DNA of 42,417 bases from NCBI GenBank assembly GCA_017883045.1, contig JADGOJ010000009.1:1-42417 (forward strand). The letters run 5' to 3'. Source of the stretch: Acidimicrobiales bacterium (GTDB lineage: Bacteria; Actinomycetota; Acidimicrobiia; Acidimicrobiales; RAAP-2). Of the stretch, positions 33,233 through 42,417 are shown in pieces. Under the pieces are notes generated by a model. The model searched no databases. It had not been told where the DNA came from and was given only the letters and a program-made list of their open reading frames with translations. The stretch's first letter is position 1. Every line of letters begins with the position of its first letter. The position numbers and the translations under genes are program-made.

Positions 33233-34690
33233 ATGGGTCTTCTAGACAATTCGAATTGGCATTCCAAGGTTTTCCTTGATGGCTGGACCAAAGGTGGCGA
33301 TGGCGACGCGTCCGTCGTCGAGCCCGCCACGGGCGAGGAACTCGGACGAACGGGTCGCGCGAGCGTCGCTGACGTGGCTGGCGCCTCGCAGCGCGCGCGC
33401 ACCGCACAGAAAGAGTGGGCCGGACTGCCCTTCAACCAACGCGCCGCAGTGCTGCGCAAGGCGGGCGACCTCTTCCAGGAGCACGCCGACGAGATCTCCT
33501 CATGGATCATTCGCGAGTCGGGTGGCATCCCGCCAAAAGCCGGGCTTGAGGTGCACGTGGCCGCCGAGGAGTGCTACGAGGCGGCGGCGTTGGCGTCGCA
33601 CCCCATGGGCGAGATCTTGCACAGTGAGATGCCGCGGCTGAGCTTCTACCGGCGGATTCCCGCCGGGACCGTTGGCGTCATCGCACCGTTCAACTTCCCA
33701 CTGATCCTCTCCATTCGCTCCGTCGCCCCGGCGCTGGCGCTGGGCAACTCGGTCATCTTGAAGCCCGACCCTCGCACGGCGGTGTGCGGCGGTGTCGTGC
33801 TCGCGCGCGTCTTCGAAGAGGCGGGCCTGCCTGCGGGTGTCTTCAGCATGCTGCCCGGTGGAGCCGACGTCGGTGAGGCACTCGTTGTCGACCCACTGGT
33901 GCACGTCATCGCGTTCACCGGCTCGACCGCTGCGGGACGCATCGTGGGCTCACTCGGTGCGCAACACCTCAAGCGCGTACACCTCGAGCTGGGCGGCAAC
34001 TCGGCGTTGATCGTCATGCACGACGTCGACCTCGAGAAGGCCGTCTCGGTTGGCGCATTCGGATCGTTCCTCCACCAGGGCCAGATCTGCATGACCACTG
34101 GGCGCCACATCGTCGACGCGCGCATCGCTGATGACTACGCGAGGATCCTCGCCGAGCACGCGAACCACCTGCCGGTTGGTGACCCCAAGAGCGGCCAGGT
34201 CGCCCTTGGACCGCTCATCGACGCCAAGCAGCGCGACCGGGTCGACAAGATGGTTCAGGACTCGATTGCTGCGGGTGCGACCCTGGCGGCCGGCGGCACC
34301 TACGAGGACCTGTTCTATCGTCCGACGGTCCTGACCAACATCCCCCACACCGCTCCCGCGTACTGTGAGGAGGTCTTCGGACCCGTCGCCCCGGTGGTGT
34401 CGTACTCGTCGCTTGACGAGGCGGTCGAACTGGCATCAGCATCGGCGTACGGCCTCTCGCTGGGCATCCTGTCGGGTGACGGACTACGAGCGCTGGAGTT
34501 GGCGAGCCGCATCCCCACTGGCGCGATCCACATCAACGACCAAACCGTCGCCGACGAGGCCGTCATCCCCTTCGGAGGGACAGGCGCCAGCGGGAACGGT
34601 TCGCGTATGGGCGGACTGGCCAATCTTGAGGCCTACACCGAGACGCAGTGGGTCACGGCCCAGGCCGACTTGCCGATCTATCCGTTCTGA
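33233..34690 (+). CDS. vdh: Aldehyde dehydrogenase, vanillin/benzaldehyde dehydrogenase type
   Basis: 485 aa. Nucleophile Cys286 (GQICMTTGRH), general base Glu252 (ELGGNSALI), FTGSTAAGR, the cofactor stretch KPDPRTAVCGG and the N-terminal LLDNSNWHSKVFLDGWTKGG, a start pattern of benzaldehyde and vanillin dehydrogenases. Oxidises an aromatic aldehyde with NAD to the acid; vanillin to vanillate is the likely reaction given vanA across the promoter. GGGGG precedes ATG at 33233 by about 7 bases. The downstream gene (pobA) is convergent, 9 bases away. Confidence 0.9.
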   Translation: MGLLDNSNWHSKVFLDGWTKGGDGDASVVEPATGEELGRTGRASVADVAGASQRARTAQKEWAGLPFNQRAAVLRKAGDLFQEHADEISSWIIRESGGIPPKAGLEVHVAAEECYEAAALASHPMGEILHSEMPRLSFYRRIPAGTVGVIAPFNFPLILSIRSVAPALALGNSVILKPDPRTAVCGGVVLARVFEEAGLPAGVFSMLPGGADVGEALVVDPLVHVIAFTGSTAAGRIVGSLGAQHLKRVHLELGGNSALIVMHDVDLEKAVSVGAFGSFLHQGQICMTTGRHIVDARIADDYARILAEHANHLPVGDPKSGQVALGPLIDAKQRDRVDKMVQDSIAAGATLAAGGTYEDLFYRPTVLTNIPHTAPAYCEEVFGPVAPVVSYSSLDEAVELASASAYGLSLGILSGDGLRALELASRIPTGAIHINDQTVADEAVIPFGGTGASGNGSRMGGLANLEAYTETQWVTAQADLPIYPF

Positions 34691-34699
34691 AGTTCGGCG

Positions 34700-35881
34700 C
34701 TAGACGCTCGAGAGATTGACGTAGTTGCGCGCAAGTGCGCGCGCGGCTGGCTCTGATTCGACGACCTGGCGAAGTCGCGCCATCTGCACGCCGTTCTCGA
34801 AGTCGTCGGTGGGGTGCGGGTGGAGCATCTGGGTCATGTAGGTCGAGAACTCCTCGGCCCGCCAGACTCGCCGCAGGCTGTCGTCGGAGTACGAGTTCAA
34901 CAGTGACTCGTCTCCACCTCGAATCCGTGCGACCAGCGCGGGAGCGAGGAGTCGCACGTCGGCGACCGCGAGGTTCATTCCCTTGGCACCCGTCGGTGGC
35001 ACTATGTGAGCAGCGTCACCGGCGAGCAGGAGCCGTCCGTAGCGCATGGGCGCCACGACGATACTGCGCATCGGCGTGATCCCCCTCTCGATGATCGGGC
35101 CCTGCCCGATCTCGGCGGTGTGGTCCGTGGCCATCCGCACCGTCAACTCCTCCCAGATGCGCTCGTCGGGCCACGCGTCGAGGGTCTCGTCCGGACGCAC
35201 GCCCAGGTAGAGCCGACTCAGCGTCGGTGATCGCATCGAGTACAGCGCGAAACCTCGACTGTGTCGCGTGTAGATCAGCTCCTCGGTCGCCGGAGGCGCC
35301 TCGGCCAAGATGCCCAGCCACGAGAACGGGTAGACCCGCTCAAATCGCCTCATGTAGCCCCTCGGCACCGATTCGACCGAGACGCCGTGACTGCCGTCGC
35401 AACCGACGACGAAGTCCGCCGAGATGGTCATCTCCCCTTCGGGGGCAGTGACCGTCACCGTCGGATGCGCGGAATTGAGTCCTTCGATACCGGTCACCTC
35501 GGAATCGAAGTGCAGTGGCGCGTCATAGCTGCGACGCACGTTGATCAGGTCCTTCACCACTTCTTGTTGGCCATAGACCGTGATCGCACGGCCGTCGTAG
35601 AGATCGCTCAGCGCGATCCGGTGCGAGACGCCATCGAAACGCATCTCGATGCCGTGGTGCACGAGTCCTTCCGCGCGCATCCGCTGTCCGACGCCGGCCT
35701 CTTCGAGGAAGTTCGCGATTCCCCACTCGATTACGCCGGCCCGAACTCGCTGCAGGACGTACTCATTGCTGCGCCGCTCGAGGACGATGTTGTCGATGCC
35801 CTCACGGTGGAGCAGGTGTCCGAGCAAGAGGCCCGCTGGACCGGCGCCGATGATTACCACTTGGGTGCGTACAGACTCCAT
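34700..35881 (-). CDS. pobA: 4-Hydroxybenzoate 3-monooxygenase
   Basis: 393 aa, normal length. FAD-binding GAGPAG (residues 12-17), the flavin hydroxylase DG motif (VVGCDGSHG), GDAAHIVPPTGAKGMNLA, FERVYPFSWLGILAE and the substrate-site segment FALYSMRSPTLSR (Ser and Arg as in PobA) fit the Pseudomonas enzyme as recalled over the whole length. It hydroxylates 4-hydroxybenzoate to protocatechuate with O2 and NAD(P)H. RVRAG in place of the pseudomonad RIRAG leaves coenzyme preference open. Divergent from ligK, so both share the 157-base promoter region. GGAGGG precedes the ATG. Confidence 0.95.
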   Translation of the reverse strand: MESVRTQVVIIGAGPAGLLLGHLLHREGIDNIVLERRSNEYVLQRVRAGVIEWGIANFLEEAGVGQRMRAEGLVHHGIEMRFDGVSHRIALSDLYDGRAITVYGQQEVVKDLINVRRSYDAPLHFDSEVTGIEGLNSAHPTVTVTAPEGEMTISADFVVGCDGSHGVSVESVPRGYMRRFERVYPFSWLGILAEAPPATEELIYTRHSRGFALYSMRSPTLSRLYLGVRPDETLDAWPDERIWEELTVRMATDHTAEIGQGPIIERGITPMRSIVVAPMRYGRLLLAGDAAHIVPPTGAKGMNLAVADVRLLAPALVARIRGGDESLLNSYSDDSLRRVWRAEEFSTYMTQMLHPHPTDDFENGVQMARLRQVVESEPAARALARNYVNLSSV

Positions 35882-35961
35882 CGGCCCTCCAGCAACACTA
35901 ATTACCGCATTGACGAATCGGAGGCTACTAGACAGTGAAGTCAGTGACGCTTAGAGTGTTC

Positions 35962-36010
35962 TCCGAATGACAGTTGATGACGCAACGACGCTGCACTGAA
36001 CTGCTTCGGA
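35962..36010. promoter_or_regulatory. Two-part inverted repeat in pobA/ligK promoter
   Basis: TCCGAA-TGA-CAGTT (35962-35975) is mirrored by AACTG-C-TTCGGA (35999-36010) around 23 bases. Three TGACG-like words (35945, 35978, 36012) also occur. This is the likely binding region for the regulator of the pob and lig genes; the regulator itself is not in the window. Confidence 0.35.
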
Positions 36011-36038
36011 ATGACGGACTATTGATTTCGGGGGGCTT

Positions 36039-36725
36039 ATGGCCGTTGTCGTCAGGAACACCACGCGAACGGGACTCGACATCGTCGACGCGCTCGGTCG
36101 GTTCGGCGTGGCCACGATCCACGAGGCCCAGGGTCGCACCGGTCTCTTCGCGTCGCACCTGCGCCCGATCTACCGACCCGCGCGGATCGCGGGCAACGCA
36201 CTCACCTGCGAGGTCGCTCCCGGCGACAATTGGTCGATCCACGTGGCGGTGGAGATGGCCCGTCCCGGCGACATCCTGGTGGTCACGCCGACGAGCCCCT
36301 GCGACGACGGCTACTTCGGTGAACTGCTCGCCACCAGTCTCATCGCCCACGGCGTGCGGGGCCTGGTCATCGACGCGGGCGTGCGCGACGTGGCCGAACT
36401 CACCGAGATGGGATTCCCGGTCTGGTCCAAGTCGATCAACGCCCAGGGCACGGTGAAGGAGACCCCCGCCAACGTGCAGACGCCCATCGTCTGTGCTGGG
36501 GCCTACGTACGGCCCGGCGACGTGATCGTCGCCGACGACGACGGCATCGTCGTGGTGAGGCGCGAGGATGCCGAGGGGGTGCTTGGGGCATCCCAGCAGC
36601 GCGAGGACAACGAGCAAGAGAAGCGCCAGCGCCTGGCGAACGGTGAACTCGGCCTCGACATGTATTCGATGCGCGAGAAGCTGGCCCAACGTGGCCTCAC
36701 GTACAGCGACGAAAGTGACGCATGA
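36039..36725 (+). CDS. ligK: 4-Carboxy-4-hydroxy-2-oxoadipate aldolase
   Basis: 228 aa RraA-fold class II aldolase. [10 protein letters not shown] with Glu95 and [14 protein letters not shown] with Arg116 and Asp117 (pyruvate and metal site), then [16 protein letters not shown], are hallmarks of CHA/HMG aldolases. It splits the last intermediate of protocatechuate 4,5-cleavage into pyruvate and oxaloacetate and may also decarboxylate oxaloacetate. GGGGGG lies just before ATG at 36039. First gene of a seven-gene operon; its stop overlaps the next start (ATGA). Confidence 0.93.
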   Translation: MAVVVRNTTRTGLDIVDALGRFGVATIHEAQGRTGLFASHLRPIYRPARIAGNALTCEVAPGDNWSIHVAVEMARPGDILVVTPTSPCDDGYFGELLATSLIAHGVRGLVIDAGVRDVAELTEMGFPVWSKSINAQGTVKETPANVQTPIVCAGAYVRPGDVIVADDDGIVVVRREDAEGVLGASQQREDNEQEKRQRLANGELGLDMYSMREKLAQRGLTYSDESDA

Positions 36726-37819
36726 CCTCACAGCGAGCGATTCGGTGTTCGGTGATTCGTGGCGGCACTTCGAAGGGCCTCTACTTCCACGCGGCCGATC
36801 TCCCGGCGGATCGAGCGACCCGTGACGCCGTGCTGCTCGCGGCGATGGGCGCTCCCGACGTGCGTGAGATCGACGGCATGGGCGGCGGTCACCCGCTGAC
36901 CTCGAAGGTTGCCGTGATCAGCCGGTCAGAACGCGACGACGTCGACGTCGACTATCTCTTCTTGCAGGTGTGGCCCGATCGAGCCGAGGTGTCGGACAGT
37001 CAGAACTGCGGCAACTTGCTCGCGGGCGTCGGACCCTTCGCCATCGAGGAGGGCCTCGTCGAGGCCGACGATGGTGTGACCAGCGTGCGGATCTGGATGC
37101 TCAACACCGACAGCGCGGCGGTCGCACGCGTCGAGACCCCGGACCGTCAGGTCCGCTACGACGGCGATGCCCACATCGACGGCGTGCCGGGCGGCCACGC
37201 CCCGATCCCAATCGAGTTCCTCGACGTCGCCGGATCGACCTGCGGAGCGCTCCTGCCCACCGGCAACGTCGTCGACGAGATCGAGGGCGTTCGTGTCACC
37301 TGCATCGACAACGGCATGCCGGTCGTCTGCCTGAACGCGCACGACGTTGGTCTCAGCGGTTACGAGTCGCCGTCCGAGATCGAGGCCAACGCGCACGTGC
37401 GCGAACTCGTCGAGCGGATTCGCCTCGAGGCCGGACGCCGCATGAACCTCGGCAACGTCGCCAACGCCACGGTTCCCAAGATGTCCCTGCTCGCCCCCGC
37501 CCAGCACGGCGGCGTGGTGACGACGCGCACCTTCATCCCCCACCGTGTCCATGACGCCATCGGCGTCTTCGGCGCGGTGTCGGTCGCGACCGCCTGCCTG
37601 ATACCGGGTTCCGTGGCCTTCGAGGTCGCCGGCCTGTCGACGCCGACGTCTCATGCGAGCCTCGACATCGAGCATCCCTCTGGCTACTTCTCGGTCACGT
37701 TGGACGTCACGGCCGAAGAGGGAGAGGTCGTCGTCAACCAGGCGGCACTCCTGCGCACCGCGCGACTCCTGATGCGCGGCGACGTGTTCGTTCCCCGACG
37801 CGTCTGGGAGAGCTCATGA
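36722..37819 (+). CDS. ligU: 4-Oxalomesaconate tautomerase (PrpF family)
   Basis: 365 aa PrpF/diaminopimelate-epimerase-like fold. [10 protein letters not shown] near residue 13 and [16 protein letters not shown] with Cys96 are family signatures, plus a second SAVATA-like [13 protein letters not shown]. In this operon the expected reaction is the allylic isomerisation of 4-oxalomesaconate before hydration, as in LigU or GalD. Overlaps its neighbours by 4 bases on each side. Assignment to LigU rests on context, since PrpF paralogues also act on aconitate. Confidence 0.9.
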   Translation: MTSQRAIRCSVIRGGTSKGLYFHAADLPADRATRDAVLLAAMGAPDVREIDGMGGGHPLTSKVAVISRSERDDVDVDYLFLQVWPDRAEVSDSQNCGNLLAGVGPFAIEEGLVEADDGVTSVRIWMLNTDSAAVARVETPDRQVRYDGDAHIDGVPGGHAPIPIEFLDVAGSTCGALLPTGNVVDEIEGVRVTCIDNGMPVVCLNAHDVGLSGYESPSEIEANAHVRELVERIRLEAGRRMNLGNVANATVPKMSLLAPAQHGGVVTTRTFIPHRVHDAIGVFGAVSVATACLIPGSVAFEVAGLSTPTSHASLDIEHPSGYFSVTLDVTAEEGEVVVNQAALLRTARLLMRGDVFVPRRVWESS

Positions 37820-38835
37820 TCATCGACTGTCACGGCCATTACACGACCGCGCCCGAGTCGCACAACCTCTGGAGAAAGTCCCAGGTCGCCGCCTTCGATT
37901 CAGGTGCATCAGCTCCGGACTACCCTTCGATCTCGGACGACGAGATCGTCGAGACCATTGAGACCAACCAGCTCCGGCTCTTGCGTGAGCGCGGCGCCGA
38001 CATGACGATCTTCTCTCCTCGAGCGTCCGCGATGGAGCATCACGTGGGCGACGAGTCGGTCAGCCGGTCGTGGTCGCGTGCCTGCAACGACCTGGTCAGC
38101 CGGGTTGTCACGCTCTTCCCCGAGTCGTTCATCGGCGTGTGTCAACTCCCCCAGTCGCCCGGCGTCGCGGTCGAGCGATCGATCGACGAGCTCGTGCGCT
38201 GCGTCGAGGAGCTGGGTTTCGTCGGCTGCAACCTGAATCCCGATCCCAGCGGTGGCCGGTGGAATGGGCCGCCGCTGACCGACCGCTCGTGGTACCCGAT
38301 CTACGAGAAGATGGTCGAACTCGATGTGCCCGCCATGATCCACGTGTCGAGCAGCTGCAACGCCAACTTCCACGCCACCGGCGCGCACTACATCAACGCC
38401 GACACCACTGCGTTCATGCAGCTCGTCCAGGGCGACCTCTTCGCCGACTTCCCGACACTCCGCTTCGTCATCCCCCACGGCGGTGGCGCCGTTCCCTACC
38501 ACTGGGGGCGGTATCGGGGGCTCGCGGACATGTTGGGCAAGCCACCCCTCGCCGAGCACGTCATGAAGAACGTCTTCTTCGACACCTGCGTCTACCACCA
38601 GCCCGGCATCGATCTGCTGTTCGAGGTGATTGACCAGGGGAACATTCTCTTCGGTTCCGAGATGCTGGGCGCGGTGCGCGGCGTCGACCCCGAGACGGGG
38701 AACTACTTCGACGACACCAAGATCTACGTCGACCAACTCGACCTCGCCCCTGATCAGCGACACCAGATCTACGAGGGCAACGCCCGGCGCGTCTACCCCC
38801 GACTCGACGCCAAACTGACCTCCCAGGGCCGCTAG
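37816..38835 (+). CDS. ligJ: 4-Oxalomesaconate hydratase (amidohydrolase family)
   Basis: 339 aa TIM-barrel amidohydrolase. The metal motif HGH (His6, His8 in DCHGHY), SSCNANFHATGAHYINADTTAFM, HGGGAVPYHWGR and GSEMLGAV with the acidic ligand fit LigJ-type hydratases. It adds water to the oxalomesaconate tautomer to give 4-carboxy-4-hydroxy-2-oxoadipate. ATG at 37816 overlaps the ligU stop (ATGA). Two bases separate it from ligI. Confidence 0.93.
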   Translation: MIIDCHGHYTTAPESHNLWRKSQVAAFDSGASAPDYPSISDDEIVETIETNQLRLLRERGADMTIFSPRASAMEHHVGDESVSRSWSRACNDLVSRVVTLFPESFIGVCQLPQSPGVAVERSIDELVRCVEELGFVGCNLNPDPSGGRWNGPPLTDRSWYPIYEKMVELDVPAMIHVSSSCNANFHATGAHYINADTTAFMQLVQGDLFADFPTLRFVIPHGGGAVPYHWGRYRGLADMLGKPPLAEHVMKNVFFDTCVYHQPGIDLLFEVIDQGNILFGSEMLGAVRGVDPETGNYFDDTKIYVDQLDLAPDQRHQIYEGNARRVYPRLDAKLTSQGR

Positions 38836-38837
38836 CC

Positions 38838-39723
38838 GTGCGTGCCTTCACGATGGACCCCGACTGGCTCGAGTTCGACCCCCACCCGTCGAAGCCGACG
38901 TTCAGACTGCCCGCTGGATCGGTCGACGCCCACTGCCACGTCTTCGGACCGGGTGACCGGTTCCCCTACGCCCCCGAGCGCAAGTACACGCCGTGCGACG
39001 CCGGTAAGGACAAGCTCTTCGCGCTGCGCGACCTGCTCGGCTTCGAGCGCAACGTCGTGGTGCAGGCCACTTGTCACGGTGCGGACAACGGTGCGATGGT
39101 CGACGCGCTGCTCGCCTCAGAGGGTCGCGCCAGGGGCGTCGCCACGGTCCGAAGCGACGTCAGCGACGCCGAGCTGTCCGAGCTGCACGCCGCGGGCGTG
39201 CGCGCGGTGCGCTTCAACTACGTGCGACGGCTCGTGGACCCCGAGCCCGACGAGTACTACCACCGAATCGTCGAGCGCGTCGCACCACTGGGTTGGCACG
39301 TCGTGCTCTACTTCGAAGCCGCCGACCTCGCGGAGCGCTGGAACTTCTTCACCTCACTCGAGACGACCGTCGTGGTCGACCACATGGGACGACCCGACGT
39401 CACCAAGTCGGTTGACGGACCCCAGTTCGCGATCTTCCTGCGTCTCATGGAAGAGCACGAGAACTTCTGGTGCAAGGTCACGTGCCCCGAGCGATTGAGT
39501 GTGAGCGGGCCGCCCGATTACATCGACGTCGTGCCCTTCGCCCGCAGGGTCGTCGAGTCGTTCCCCACCCGGGTGCTGTGGGGCACCGACTGGCCTCACC
39601 CCAATCTGAAGAGCGACATGCCCGACGACGGCAAGCTGGTCGACTTCATCCCGAGCATTTCGTCCAGCGAGGAGTTTCAGCGTAAACTCCTCGTCGACAA
39701 CCCGATGCGCCTGTACTGGGAGG

Positions 39724-39746
<23 letters not shown>
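38838..39746 (+). CDS. ligI: 2-Pyrone-4,6-dicarboxylate hydrolase (amidohydrolase family)
   Basis: 302 aa. The HCH pair (His32, His34 in DAHCHVFGPGDRFPY), RFNYVRRLV, VVDHMGRPD and GTDWPHPN with the catalytic Asp are characteristic of LigI, which opens the pyrone ring to 4-oxalomesaconate. GTG start at 38838, two bases after the ligJ stop; no strong ribosome site, so it is probably coupled to ligJ. Its end overlaps the start of ligA. Confidence 0.95.
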
Positions 39747-40969
<1,223 letters not shown>

Positions 40970-40994
40970 TCATCCACCGATTCGAAGGAGACCC

Positions 40995-41936
40995 ATGCGC
41001 GTCGCACTCGCCGGAGCCGGTGCCTTCGGCATCAAGCACCTCGACGCCCTGCAGCGAATCGACGACGTCGAGGTCGTCGCGGTGGTCAGCCGCCGCCTCG
41101 ACCAGGCCCAGGAGGTGGCCGCGAAGTACGGAGCGACCCAGGCGACGACCGAACTCGGCGACGTCCTCGCCTCGCCCGACGTCGACGCCGTGATCCTGTG
41201 CACGCCCACCCAGATGCACGCCGACCAGGCCATCGCCACGATGCGCGCCGGCAAGCACGTCCAGGTGGAGATCCCCCTCGCCGACAACTGGTCCGACGCC
41301 ATCGCCGTGGCGAAGGTCCAAGAGGAGACCGGCCTGGTCTGCATGGTCGGCCACACCCGCCGCTTCAACCCTTCGCATCAGTGGATCCACCAGCGCATCG
41401 TCGCCGGCGAACTCTCCATCCTCCAGATGGACGTCCAGACGTACTTCTTTCGCCGCACCAACACGAACGCGCTGGGCCAGCCCCGCAGTTGGACCGACAA
41501 CCTCCTGTGGCACCACGCGGCCCACACGGTCGACCTCTTCCAGTACCAGTGTGGCGAGCGCATCGTCGCCGCCAACGTATTGCAGGGTCCGATCAACAAG
41601 GACCTCGGCATACCGATGGACATGTCGATCCAGCTGAAGAGCGCGACCGGACAGATCTGCACCCTGTCTCTCAGCTTCAACAACGAGGGACCGCTCGGCA
41701 CGTTCTTCCGCTACATCTGCGACAACGGGACCTACATCGCGCGCTACGACGACCTGATCACCGGCCGCGACGAGGTGGTCGACGTCTCGAAGGTCGCCGT
41801 CTCGATGGACGGCATCGAACTCCAGGACCGCGAGTTCATCGGATCGATCCGCGAAGGACGTGACCCCAACGCCTCGGTTCGCTCGGTGCTCGACTGCTAT
41901 CGGATTCTCTCCCAGCTCGACGCCCAACTCCAGTAG
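40995..41936 (+). CDS. ligC: 4-Carboxy-2-hydroxymuconate-6-semialdehyde dehydrogenase
   Basis: 313 aa Gfo/Idh/MocA fold. The N-terminal Rossmann motif is GAGAFGIKHLDAL; CTPTQMHADQAI, EIPLADNW and VGHTRRFNPSHQWIH follow, with WTDNLLWHHAAHTVDLFQYQ late, as in LigC. It oxidises the ring-cleavage product (as hemiacetal) to 2-pyrone-4,6-dicarboxylate with NAD(P). AAGGAGA lies 7 bases before the ATG. Last gene of the operon; about 150 bases of non-coding DNA follow before the terminator. Confidence 0.95.
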   Translation: MRVALAGAGAFGIKHLDALQRIDDVEVVAVVSRRLDQAQEVAAKYGATQATTELGDVLASPDVDAVILCTPTQMHADQAIATMRAGKHVQVEIPLADNWSDAIAVAKVQEETGLVCMVGHTRRFNPSHQWIHQRIVAGELSILQMDVQTYFFRRTNTNALGQPRSWTDNLLWHHAAHTVDLFQYQCGERIVAANVLQGPINKDLGIPMDMSIQLKSATGQICTLSLSFNNEGPLGTFFRYICDNGTYIARYDDLITGRDEVVDVSKVAVSMDGIELQDREFIGSIREGRDPNASVRSVLDCYRILSQLDAQLQ

Positions 41937-42084
41937 CGGCCGACTAGGGCTGATTCGTCTGGTCAACTTGCGGGTCGACACTTGGGAACCGTTTCGTCGC
42001 TGGATCGTAGTAGCGGTTGAGGCCGTATCGGCCACGGCCCAAAGGCGCACTGTCGCTGCGAGAAGAGGAATCAAGTGCGAATGC

Positions 42085-42116
42085 GAAAGACCCCCACCTC
42101 GCGGTGGGGGTCTTTC
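42085..42116. terminator. Strong symmetric terminator between ligC and the rRNA operon
   Basis: A perfect 14-bp stem GAAAGACCCCCACC (42085-42098) with GGTGGGGGTCTTTC (42103-42116) and a TCGC loop. It ends in TCTTTC on both strands, so it should work for the plus-strand lig operon and for the minus-strand rRNA operon. It lies 6 bases beyond the 5S 3' end. Confidence 0.85.
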
Positions 42117-42122
42117 AAGAAA

Positions 42123-42237
42123 TCCGGCGGCGACCTACTCTCCCAGGGGGGGACCCCCAAGTACCATCGGCGCTGGTGGGCTTGACTGCTGTGTTCGGAA
42201 TGGGAACAGGTATATCTCCACCGCCATAACCACCGGA
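42123..42237 (-). rRNA. rrf: 5S ribosomal RNA
   Basis: On the minus strand the sequence runs from TCCGGTGGTTATGGCGG through CCCATTCCGAACACAGCAGTC to GAGAGTAGGTCGCCGCCGGA, the standard 5S core. The ends TCCGGTGG and CCGCCGGA pair to form helix I, fixing the boundaries at about 115 nt. Confidence 0.96.
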
Positions 42238-42324
42238 AACTGTGCGCCCGATCTCTCTCGAGATCAGAACCGGCGTGAACCGGCTCCTTGAGCGTCCTAG
42301 AACGAGCACGAACATCACAACTCC

Positions 42325-42417
42325 AAGCCCTCGGCCGATTAGTACCGGTCAGCTGAATGCGTTACCGCACTTACACTTCCGGCCTATCAACGTGGTCGTC
42401 TGGCCACGGGCCTTACC
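42325..42417 (-). rRNA. rrl: 23S ribosomal RNA, 3' end (continues past window)
   Basis: The minus strand reads GTTGATAGGCCGGAAGTGTAAG, then AGCTGACCGGTACTAATCGGCCGAGGGCTTG, which is the conserved 3' end of bacterial 23S rRNA. The 3' boundary is approximate. Spacing to the 5S is about 87 bases, with no tRNA in between. Confidence 0.95.

Overview
The window is high-GC, densely coded DNA with many 4-bp start/stop overlaps and many GTG starts. Gene content points to an actinobacterium. The strongest sign is the linked set CDP-alcohol phosphatidyltransferase - gcvH - FHA protein - FtsR-like MerR - DUF151 nuclease, which matches the order around Mycobacterium tuberculosis Rv1822-Rv1829; a homologue of Rv1830 lies 8 kb away. 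An uncultured or soil Acidimicrobiia-type lineage would fit, but the assignment to class is inference. No intergenic stretch exceeds 300 bases, and no tRNA, CRISPR array, insertion sequence or phage gene was seen.

Region 1 (1-6.6 kb): the end of a cytochrome P450, a glutamine-synthetase-like ligase on the minus strand, and a divergent, translationally coupled operon for homoprotocatechuate-type meta-cleavage: FAH-family hydrolase/isomerase, semialdehyde dehydrogenase, class III extradiol dioxygenase, an acetoacetate-decarboxylase-family enzyme and a MarR regulator. An inverted repeat lies in the divergent promoter.

Region 2 (6.6-27 kb): mostly housekeeping genes. They include glycine cleavage (gcvT, split gcvPA/gcvPB, and gcvH apart), a MerR plus a small restriction-endonuclease-fold-like protein, thiG and thiD divergently placed, membrane and secreted proteins of unknown role, an acrylyl-CoA reductase type oxidoreductase, an amino-acid permease, the garA/ftsR-type cluster, class I aldolase fbaB, a DinB-like protein, a serine hydrolase, and a TPR protein with a very long Arg/Asp/Gly-rich disordered N-terminus.

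Region 3 (27-42 kb): a catabolic island for lignin-type aromatic acids. A five-gene branched-chain-type ABC importer (minus strand) is followed by a vanillate-demethylase-type Rieske oxygenase, a vanillin/benzaldehyde-type dehydrogenase, 4-hydroxybenzoate 3-hydroxylase (pobA), and one plus-strand operon, ligK-ligU-ligJ-ligI-ligA-ligB-ligC. Together the last seven encode every step of protocatechuate 4,5-cleavage down to pyruvate plus oxaloacetate. Vanillin -> vanillate -> protocatechuate and 4-hydroxybenzoate -> protocatechuate feed it. No dedicated regulator and no oxygenase reductase lie in the island.

The right edge holds a minus-strand 5S rRNA and the 3' end of a 23S rRNA. They converge on the lig operon across a strong symmetric hairpin. 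All functional assignments come from reading translated sequence and recalled family motifs; no alignment or database search was run.
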